This document shows, piece after piece, positions 42,042-46,888 of a DNA stretch of 46,888 nt (the stretch's first letter is position 1; every line of letters begins with the position of its first letter). Made by a program: the position numbers and the translations under genes. Under the pieces are notes generated by a model. That model worked only from the letters and a program-made list of their open reading frames with translations, was not told where the DNA came from and did not search any database. Source of the stretch: Balnearium lithotrophicum (GTDB lineage: Bacteria > Aquificota > Aquificia > Desulfurobacteriales > Desulfurobacteriaceae); NCBI RefSeq assembly GCF_900182585.1, contig NZ_FXTM01000016.1:1-46888 (forward strand). Direction: 5' to 3'.

Positions 42042-42420
42042 CCTCTTCCTCAGGGACAAAGTCTATCGAAGCAGAATTTATACAGTAACGAACGCCCTTT
42101 TCAGTATATCCCTCCCCGTAGAAGACATGTCCCAAGTGTGCTCCACACCTTGAACATACAACCTCAATCCTGTCATCTGGAAACTCCTCAGGAATTTCCT
42201 TTACAGAACCGGGAATTGAACTATCAAAGGAAGGCCAGCCAGAGTAGGAGAGGAACTTATCCTCACTCCTAAACAAGGGTTGTCTGCACAGCTTACAGAC
42301 GTAAACTCCCCTTTCAAAGTGGTTCCAGTACCTGTTTTGAAACGGAGGTTCTGTCCCCTTCTTGAAAATTACCCACCTTTCAAAATCGGTCAGATGGCTA
42401 TCGTCAAATCTCCTTCTCAA
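42019..42420 (-). CDS. msrB: Peptide methionine-R-sulfoxide reductase MsrB
   Basis: A 133-residue MsrB that reduces the R-epimer of oxidised methionine in proteins. Four zinc Cys are present (CKLC near ~41 and CSRCG near ~90), along with the substrate motif YSGWPSFDSSI, HLGHVFYGEG, and the catalytic Cys in VRYCINSASIDF. Length is normal for a stand-alone MsrB. Three TTG codons follow AAGGAGG directly; the third (42420) has the right 6-base spacing and is my start. It sits between moaE (overlap) and the ABC ATPase (overlap), an odd place for a repair enzyme and perhaps one transcript. Confidence 0.93.
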   Translation of the reverse strand: MRRRFDDSHLTDFERWVIFKKGTEPPFQNRYWNHFERGVYVCKLCRQPLFRSEDKFLSYSGWPSFDSSIPGSVKEIPEEFPDDRIEVVCSRCGAHLGHVFYGEGYTEKGVRYCINSASIDFVPEEEDGADRAP

Positions 42421-42760
42421 CAACAACCTCCTTCTTTATACGGGAAATGAGTTCCTCAAATGCAGGGAGAACATCACTTCTAAACCTCCCTGCAACAACA
42501 ACAACCATTATGTCGTCTCCTACCTTCAACCTTCCCTTGTTTATCCATACCTCAACGGCCTCGATTCCGTCCTTTTTTTCAATCTCAGAGACAACCTCAT
42601 TCAGTTTTTCACTATCAAAGGAGAGCTCCATCTCGGAAACCCTCTCCCCTGAGCGGGAGCTCTCCCTAACAATTCCGTTGTGAACCAGAATCATCCCCAA
42701 GTTTTCAGGATTTGAATTCCTCTTTACCTTATCAATTAACTCATCTACAGACGGCCTCAA
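42404..42760 (-). CDS. moaE: Molybdopterin synthase catalytic subunit MoaE-like
   Basis: A 118-residue MoaE-family protein, which with MoaD inserts sulfur into precursor Z to form molybdopterin. Seen: GMILVHNGIVRESSRSGERV (the GTVR-like active loop), a core VEVWINKGRLKVGDDIMVVVVAG corresponding to HRxGxLxxGExxVxVAV, and FEELISRIKKEVVVEKEI with the C-terminal Lys cluster that holds the catalytic lysines. Slightly shorter than E. coli MoaE (150). TTG at 42760 with AGGAGG 6 bases upstream. It overlaps mobA by 20 bases and msrB by ~17. Confidence 0.8.
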   Translation of the reverse strand: MRPSVDELIDKVKRNSNPENLGMILVHNGIVRESSRSGERVSEMELSFDSEKLNEVVSEIEKKDGIEAVEVWINKGRLKVGDDIMVVVVAGRFRSDVLPAFEELISRIKKEVVVEKEI

Positions 42761-43319
42761 TGTAGTCCTCCTGTCTATTAACGTTCTTCAGTGAATCCCT
42801 TATAAAGTCAAGATGCTGGAATTTCTCAAAGGGAATAGGACGGGAATTTAGTTCCCCGTGGAGCTCCCTCAACTTGTGCCTTCCACTTCTCAGAAACTCC
42901 TCAACTTTCAGCAGTGAAAGTTTTGAGATTACCGTAAACAGCGAGTGAATCCTATTCCCCTCTACAACAACGGCAGGTGGAACCTCAAAGGAGAGCTCCC
43001 TAACGAGCTCACCCTTCAAAAGAGGAACGTCGCCTGGAACGAAAACAACCTTCTCAAATTTTGCACTCCTCAGTCCCGTGTAAATTCCGTAAATGGGAGA
43101 AAATTCAGGGAAACTTTCAACAACAACTTTTAAATTGTGATAAGTCCTCACCAGCGGTAGAAACTTAAACGGAAATTTAGTTATTAGGATAACCTCAGGA
43201 AAATCGATTAGCTCATCAAGAATGTTTGAAATTAAGAACTTTCCTCTAAAGGGAGCTGTGAGCTTATCAGCTCCAAATCGGGAGCTCTTACCACCTGCCA
43301 GAACGCATACACTTATCAG
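42741..43319 (-). CDS. mobA: Molybdenum cofactor guanylyltransferase MobA, non-canonical start
   Basis: A ~192-residue MobA that attaches GMP to Mo-molybdopterin. The nucleotide-binding signature [16 protein letters not shown] lies at the very start, with [15 protein letters not shown] after it and [14 protein letters not shown] (the metal-binding Asp region) in the middle. The frame is open upstream of the first ATG/GTG/TTG (GTG 43151, which would remove the first 55 residues and the whole GTP-binding motif). The only possible starts before the motif are CTG 43319 (CTGA overlap with the moaCB stop) or ATA 43316 (TGATA overlap). A GGGGGGTGG tract lies upstream. I infer a rare start codon; a G-to-A change in an original TGATG is also possible. 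Confidence 0.82.
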   Translation of the reverse strand: MISVCVLAGGKSSRFGADKLTAPFRGKFLISNILDELIDFPEVILITKFPFKFLPLVRTYHNLKVVVESFPEFSPIYGIYTGLRSAKFEKVVFVPGDVPLLKGELVRELSFEVPPAVVVEGNRIHSLFTVISKLSLLKVEEFLRSGRHKLRELHGELNSRPIPFEKFQHLDFIRDSLKNVNRQEDYIEAVCR

Positions 43320-44227
43320 TGGCCACCCCCCTGTGCCATCTTAAGGGCGTGTTTAATGAGTGGAGAGAACATTCTCAGGTTCTGTTCCACTCCCCTTGAG
43401 GAACCTGGGAGGTTTAGGAGAATACACTCCGGAGAGAGAAGGCCAGCCTTAGCCCTTGACATTATTGCCTTTGGAGTGAACCTAATGCCTAAAATGTGCA
43501 TAGCCTCAGAGAATCCCACCATCTCCTTTTCAAACAGCTCCTTTGAAGCCTCCGGAGTCACATCCCTCGGGCTGAATCCCGTTCCTCCCGTTGTAACGAT
43601 TAGATTGGCTCCCATGTCCTTGAACTTTTTAACACTCTCTTTAATCCTCTCCTTATCGTCTGGAACGATTTCGTAGCCGATAATTTCAGCCCCAAACTCT
43701 CTTAGTATTTCCTGAGCCAACTTCCCACTCCTGTCCTCCTTCTCTCCCCTTGAAGCCGAATCGCTCACAGTTATAACAGCAGCCTTCAACCCCCTTAAAT
43801 CCTCAGCCCAGTCCGATTTTCCTCCACTCTTTGAAACTAACTTAACTTCCTCAATAACCATGTTCTTATCGTAGGCCTTACACATGTCGTAAATGTTTAA
43901 AAGCGCCATGAGACAGGCATTCATAGCCTCAACCTCGTAACCCGTCCTCCAAATTCCCCTGACCTCTGCCTCAACCTCAACGTAGTCCTCTCCAACCTCT
44001 GTCTTGACCTCTATGTGGTCTATTGGGATAGGATGGCAGAATGGCATGAGCTCTGAGGTCTTCTTTGCCCCCATTATTCCAGCTATCTGAGAGGCTGAAA
44101 GGACGTCTCCCTTCGGAATTTCCCTATTAACAATTTTCTTAACAGTTTCGGGAGACAGTCTAATCCTTCCCTTTGCCCTTGCCGTTCTCAAATTGTCAAA
44201 CTTTGTTGAAACGTCTATCGTTCTCAT
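43316..44227 (-). CDS. Bifunctional MoaC-MogA/MoaB fusion
   Basis: A 303-residue fusion. Residues ~1-140 are MoaC (cyclic pyranopterin monophosphate synthase): [30 protein letters not shown] with the substrate-binding His, [25 protein letters not shown]. Residues ~145-300 are a MogA/MoaB molybdopterin adenylyltransferase-like domain: [50 protein letters not shown]-like [15 protein letters not shown]. The fusion is known in other bacteria. AGGAGG precedes the ATG by 6 bases. It leads the cofactor operon moaCB-mobA-moaE and ends with a Gly-rich tail overlapping mobA. Confidence 0.94.
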   Translation of the reverse strand: MRTIDVSTKFDNLRTARAKGRIRLSPETVKKIVNREIPKGDVLSASQIAGIMGAKKTSELMPFCHPIPIDHIEVKTEVGEDYVEVEAEVRGIWRTGYEVEAMNACLMALLNIYDMCKAYDKNMVIEEVKLVSKSGGKSDWAEDLRGLKAAVITVSDSASRGEKEDRSGKLAQEILREFGAEIIGYEIVPDDKERIKESVKKFKDMGANLIVTTGGTGFSPRDVTPEASKELFEKEMVGFSEAMHILGIRFTPKAIMSRAKAGLLSPECILLNLPGSSRGVEQNLRMFSPLIKHALKMAQGGGH

Positions 44228-44299
44228 GGAAAACCTCCTGAAATTTCGTAGATTCTATTTTAGTATCATTTCCCAACACTCTCTCTGTTCGAGGTTAGG
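44228..44299. promoter_or_regulatory. Divergent intergenic region, moaCB and tolC
   Basis: Seventy-two bases separate the divergent moaCB and tolC starts, the longest gene-free stretch between two genes here. AT-rich -10-like words occur on both strands (TATCAT 44264-44269 on plus; GATACT and TAAAAT on minus), but none has a convincing -35 partner. AGGAGG for moaCB and GAGG for tolC sit at the edges. Promoters for both directions are expected here by position. Confidence 0.35.
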
Positions 44300-45553
44300 T
44301 TGAGGCGGTTAGTTACATTTTTATCTATTATGCTCTTTTGTACTTCAGAATCTCTCGGCTCAGGTTTAAACCCAGAAAATCTGAAGAAACTCGTTGAGAA
44401 AAACTCGTTGGACTTAAAAATATCAAGGGAACAGGTCAAACAGCAGGAGTTTCAAAGAAGGGCAACACTCAGAGAGTTCTTCCCTAAAGTCAACCTCTCC
44501 TTCAGTTTTCAGGAGTTCTATCCAGACTTTAAGGAAAACTGGAATCAGAACTACAGCTATGGAGTTTCTATCAACTCTGAAGTCTTGAACTTAAAAAGGA
44601 GCGTGGAGCTCTCTATAGACTCAAAAGAGATAGAGGAACTCAAGGAAGCCTTAAAGGAAATTTTCCTAACGGTTTACTACGAAGCACTGAAGAAGCTCTA
44701 CCAACTTAAGTTCTACGACGAACAGATAAAAATCAGGAGAACAATCCTTAAAAACTCTAAGGAGATTCTCTCTGTCGCAAGGGAGAAGTACAAACAGGGA
44801 CTTGTAATGGTTACCGACGTTTTAAAGGCAGAGTCTGAAGTTGAAAGTGCAGAGAGCTCCCTGATTGAGGCTGAAAACGACTACAGAAAGAAGTTTTCAG
44901 AACTAAATGCCCTCTTAGATTTTTCCTTAAAAAAGGTAGAAAAACCCGACTTTGAGTTCTCAGATGAGCCGATAGATAAAACGTTAAAAGAGCTCCTCAA
45001 AACAGCCTTTAAACTGAGGCCTGAGATAAAAAAGGCTGAGGAGAAGGTTAGAATTGAAAGGGAAAGAGTAAAACTTGTGGAGAGAACCCTTTCTCCTACC
45101 CTCTCTATTTCACTGTCTGCAGAGCGCTCCGGAACTGAATTTCCTGGAGATAAGTCCTACTCTGCAGGAATTACACTCTCCTACCCAATATTTGACAGTG
45201 GAGAGACAAAGTACAGAGCTCTCTCTCAGAAGTCCTCACTGATTCAGTCGGAGTTAAATCTCAGAAAGGTTAAAAACTCTGTAAAGTTAGAGGTCATAAA
45301 TGCCCTAAGTGACGTTGAATCTGCCTACAAAAAGCTAACTTCTGCTAGGAGCTCCCTCAAATACTCACAAAAGGCTTACGATAGAGCTCTAAACGAGTAC
45401 AAGTTAGGTGTTTCAGACATTGTTCTTCTCCTGCAGACACTCAACTCTTTGAAAGAGGCAGAGGAGAGTTACGTGAGAGCCCTTTACGAGTACAACCTAT
45501 CAATAGTTTCCCTCAAAAAGGCAACAGGAGAGCTCGTCGGAGGTAAAAATTGA
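44300..45553 (+). CDS. TolC-like outer-membrane efflux protein
   Basis: A 417-residue TolC/OEP-family protein forming the outer-membrane exit duct of a tripartite pump. Signal peptide (~1-20), then two OEP repeats of long coiled-coil helices (~25-200 and ~225-415), including LKISREQVKQQEFQRRA, VAREKYKQGLVMVTDVLKAESEV, LRPEIKKAEEKVRIERERV and YDRALNEYKLGVSDIVLLLQ. The repeated YKxGxxxxxDVL element is the family hallmark. TTG at 44300 has GAGG 5 bases upstream; the first ATG (44330) would cut the signal peptide. It overlaps the next gene (TTGA). Confidence 0.9.
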   Translation: MRRLVTFLSIMLFCTSESLGSGLNPENLKKLVEKNSLDLKISREQVKQQEFQRRATLREFFPKVNLSFSFQEFYPDFKENWNQNYSYGVSINSEVLNLKRSVELSIDSKEIEELKEALKEIFLTVYYEALKKLYQLKFYDEQIKIRRTILKNSKEILSVAREKYKQGLVMVTDVLKAESEVESAESSLIEAENDYRKKFSELNALLDFSLKKVEKPDFEFSDEPIDKTLKELLKTAFKLRPEIKKAEEKVRIERERVKLVERTLSPTLSISLSAERSGTEFPGDKSYSAGITLSYPIFDSGETKYRALSQKSSLIQSELNLRKVKNSVKLEVINALSDVESAYKKLTSARSSLKYSQKAYDRALNEYKLGVSDIVLLLQTLNSLKEAEESYVRALYEYNLSIVSLKKATGELVGGKN

Positions 45554-46791
45554 AAAGGTTACTTGCCCTTTTATTAGCACTTTTAGTTGGAATAGGAGTT
45601 TTTCTCAAGTTAAAAACCAAAAAGGTTACCCTCGTTCCAACAAAGGTCGTTGAAGTAAAGAGGGGAGAGGTAAAGAGAGTAATTGATGCGACCGGTATAG
45701 TGAAGCCTCAGGTAGGAGCAGAGATAAAGGTCGGAGCAAGGATTTCTGGAACGGTCGTTGAGGAGAACGTTAAGGTAGGAGATATCGTTAAAAAGGGCGA
45801 TTTAATAGCCGTAATAGACAACAGGGAACTAAAGGCAGAGCTTGAGAGGGCAAGGGCAAATCTAAAGGAGGTTGAGAAAACGTATCCAAGGAGAATAAGG
45901 GAACAGGAGTTAAAGGTTAAGTCTGCAGAGTCTGAACTTCTCTCTGCCAGGTCAAAATTAAAGGCTGAGGAGGAGAATTTAAGGTTAAAGAGGTGGGAGT
46001 TTGAGAGACAGAAGAGGCTCCTCTCAATAGGTTACACGACGGAGGAAAAGTTCAAGAGGGCCAAGGCAGAGTTAAAGAGGGCGGAGAGTTCCTTTAAGTC
46101 AGCCTTAGAAAGTGTAAAAAAGGCCAAGTTCAACCTAAAGGCTCAGGAAGAGGAGCTAAAGAGGTTAAGGGTAGAGTACGCTCAAAGCCTTAAAAAGGCC
46201 AAGGAATCACTTAAGGAAGCAGAGGTAAGGTACTCCTACTCCTACATTTACGCCCCTATTAGCGGAGTTATCTCCTTTGTCTCAACACAGAAGGGAGAAA
46301 CTGTTGTTGCAGGATTGAACGCTCCCCAGTTCGTAACAATCTTGGACCCAAAAAAGCTTGAGAACTGGGTCTACGTTGACGAAACAGAGATTGGAAAAGT
46401 AAAGAAGGGAATGGACGTTGAGTTTACGGTTGATGCCTACAGAAACAAAGTGTTTAAGGGAAAGGTTGTTGAGATATATCCAAAGCCAAAGATACTCAAC
46501 AACGTTGTCTACTACATAGTCGTTGTAAGGGGCTTTAAGGACGAAGAACTCCTAAGGCCTGAAATGACCACACACAACAGAATAATTGCCGGAGTTAAGA
46601 AGAACGTTCTGGTTGTCCCAAATGGAGCAGTCAAGTGGAAGAATGGGAAGTACGTAGTTTACAAGCTTTTGGGAAAGAGAATAGTTGAGGTTCCGGTTGA
46701 AGTAGGCTGGAGTGACGACAGATTTACGGAGATAAAGAAGGGATTAAGGGAGGGAGACAGAGTAGCTCTTTCCGTAGTTAAAAAGGGTTAG
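45550..46791 (+). CDS. Periplasmic adaptor of an efflux pump, MacA/HlyD type
   Basis: A 413-residue membrane fusion protein: N-terminal membrane anchor (LLALLLALLVGIGVFLKL), a split barrel/lipoyl domain (GIVKPQVGAEIKVGARISGTV, VGDIVKKGDLIAVID), a long alpha-hairpin of Lys/Glu-rich coiled coil (~95-225), the second lipoyl half (SYIYAPISGVISFVSTQKGETV), a beta-barrel (VYVDETEIGKVKKGMDVEFTVDAY) and a membrane-proximal domain (VLVVPNGAVKWKNGKYVVY). It resembles MacA, the adaptor for MacB exporters. TTG start overlapping the tolC stop, GGAGG 6 bases upstream. The MacB partner is expected just downstream, where an IS now lies. Confidence 0.92.
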   Translation: MKRLLALLLALLVGIGVFLKLKTKKVTLVPTKVVEVKRGEVKRVIDATGIVKPQVGAEIKVGARISGTVVEENVKVGDIVKKGDLIAVIDNRELKAELERARANLKEVEKTYPRRIREQELKVKSAESELLSARSKLKAEEENLRLKRWEFERQKRLLSIGYTTEEKFKRAKAELKRAESSFKSALESVKKAKFNLKAQEEELKRLRVEYAQSLKKAKESLKEAEVRYSYSYIYAPISGVISFVSTQKGETVVAGLNAPQFVTILDPKKLENWVYVDETEIGKVKKGMDVEFTVDAYRNKVFKGKVVEIYPKPKILNNVVYYIVVVRGFKDEELLRPEMTTHNRIIAGVKKNVLVVPNGAVKWKNGKYVVYKLLGKRIVEVPVEVGWSDDRFTEIKKGLREGDRVALSVVKKG

Positions 46792-46792
46792 C

Positions 46793-46812
46793 GTGTTGAA
46801 GTTCAGAAAGAA
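46793..46812 (+). pseudogene. Possible start of a gene cut off by the IS
   Basis: Two bases after the macA-like stop, GTG TTG AAG TTC AGA AAG reads MLKFRK with an AAGGG tract 6 bases before the GTG; it then enters the IS repeat and meets a stop at 46829-46831. This would be the first codons of a third pump gene (a MacB-type ABC component by operon logic) split by the element. The evidence is only six codons and a ribosome site, so this may equally be ordinary spacer. Confidence 0.25.
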
Positions 46813-46824
46813 GGTGGACACCCT
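46813..46824. repeat. IS terminal inverted repeat, left end
   Basis: GGTGGACACCCT, the perfect inverse of AGGGTGTCCACC at 135-146. The outer 10 bases occur again, inverted, at 46854-46863 next to the transposase start. Confidence 0.65.
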
Positions 46825-46863
46825 AAAATAAGATTTGAACTCCAACAAAAGGAGGTGTCCACC
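46813..46863 (+). promoter_or_regulatory. Stem-loop that can mask the transposase ribosome site
   Basis: GGTGGACACC (46813-46822) and GGTGTCCACC (46854-46863) are a perfect 10-bp inverted repeat around a 31-base loop. The 3' arm overlaps the end of the AAAAGGAGG ribosome site and stops one base before the ATG at 46865. In an RNA read in from outside, the stem would hide the ribosome site; a transcript begun inside the loop would lack the 5' arm. Similar protection against read-through is established for IS10 and IS50. The second arm could also be a sub-terminal transposase binding site. Confidence 0.55.
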
Positions 46864-46864
46864 A

Positions 46865-46888
46865 ATGAAACAATTAAAGAAATTCAAA
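46865..46888 (+). CDS. Transposase, first eight codons, 3' end outside window
   Basis: ATG at 46865 with AGGAGG about 8 bases upstream gives MKQLKKFK before the window ends. A basic N-terminus is usual for IS481/IS3 transposases, which start with a helix-turn-helix. It is probably the same gene type as the tail at 2-214. Too short to assign on its own. Confidence 0.5.

Larger units (their letters stand above)
613..45534. repeat. Dispersed palindrome GAGCTC (mostly RGAGCTCY), about 79 copies
   Basis: By hand count the hexamer GAGCTC occurs about 79 times, about 68 of them within the palindromic octamer RGAGCTCY. Examples are 6003-6010, 29845-29852, 33594-33601 and 45215-45222. It lies in genes on both strands and in all three codon phases: Glu-Leu in uppP, Gly-Ala-Leu or Arg-Ala-Leu in pilT, thiL and glmM, Glu-Ser-Ser or Lys-Ser-Ser in trpD and folP. 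Codon choice for one dipeptide therefore cannot explain it. It is nearly absent from about 147-4680 and 13357-17448. Significance is discussed in the findings. Confidence 0.6.
46813..46888 (+). mobile_element. Left (5') end of a second IS copy
   Basis: From the 12-bp terminal repeat GGTGGACACCCT (46813-46824) to the end of the window. It carries the leader and first eight codons of a transposase gene. Its terminal repeat is the reverse complement of that at 135-146, and the gene orientation is the same, so the window is flanked by two directly oriented copies of one IS type. The body of this copy is beyond the window. Confidence 0.7.

Noticed and set aside
42741-43151. mobA as a 136-residue protein starting at GTG 43151
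   Set aside because: That start removes the GTP-binding motif, which is intact and in frame upstream.
1-46888. CRISPR arrays, rRNA or tRNA genes
   Set aside because: No regularly spaced direct repeats, no tRNA T-loop/acceptor pattern and no rRNA-like stretch were seen in the short gene-free segments.
1-46888. Window as a true composite transposon carrying cargo
   Set aside because: The cargo is mainly essential housekeeping genes, and both ends are cut inside the IS copies, which fits repeat-bounded assembly or two independent insertions better.

Overview
The window looks like a chromosomal segment of a thermophilic, Gram-negative-type (outer-membrane) bacterium, most likely Aquificota and probably a Desulfurobacteriaceae relative. 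This is inferred from Lys/Glu-rich proteins, very compact gene packing with overlapping stop/start codons, frequent TTG starts, a DHH-CBS-nucleotidyltransferase fusion like the Aquifex A-adding enzyme, a long FolP and a class II ribonucleotide reductase. No rRNA, tRNA or CRISPR array was seen. No stretch longer than about 75 bases lacks a gene.

Layout. (1) 1-146: right end of an insertion sequence with a DDE integrase-type transposase tail. It ends in a 12-bp terminal repeat that abuts the open reading frame of a decapitated pilY1. (2) 147-4269, plus strand: pilY1 3' part followed by four prepilin-like minor pilin genes (FimT/GspH, PilV, PilW and PilX types). (3) 4278-26520, minus strand: one nearly gapless run of about 20 genes. 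In transcription order these are a DHH/CBS/tRNA nucleotidyltransferase, gspC-gspD-gspE-gspF, pilM-N-O-P-Q, truB, fabD, nrdJ, a clostripain-family protease, a small lipoprotein, thiL, uppP, pilT and pilC. (4) 26561-36535, plus strand: folP, cdaA (c-di-AMP synthase), cdaR/ybbR, glmM, a secreted transglutaminase-like protein, a 79-residue unknown, tsaD, a GIY-YIG/DUF123 protein, trpD and ftsY with an extra helical-repeat N-terminus. (5) 36539-44227, minus strand: moaC-mogA fusion, mobA (whose start appears to be non-canonical), moaE, msrB, a MacB-like ABC transporter (ATPase plus two permeases), lemA and a DUF2207 membrane protein. (6) 44300-46791, plus strand: tolC- and macA-like efflux genes. 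(7) 46813-46888: left end of a second IS copy in the same orientation, with the transposase start.

How the genes fit together. The dominant theme is envelope filaments and secretion. Type II secretion genes (C, D, E, F) and the type IV pilus alignment complex and secretin (M-Q) form one transcriptional run with two different secretins. The retraction ATPase and a second platform protein end the same run, and minor pilins plus the pilus-tip adhesin converge on it. A second theme is cell-wall and c-di-AMP homeostasis (folP-cdaA-cdaR-glmM, uppP). A third is molybdenum cofactor assembly (moaCB-mobA-moaE). A fourth is export (ABC permeases, TolC, MacA).

The most unusual window-wide signal is a palindrome, RGAGCTCY. 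By hand count GAGCTC occurs about 79 times, about 68 of them as RGAGCTCY, in all three codon phases, where single-digit counts of GAGCTC would be expected by composition. It is scarce in the pilus genes. It may be a highly iterated palindrome, a methylation-linked word or an uptake-like word.
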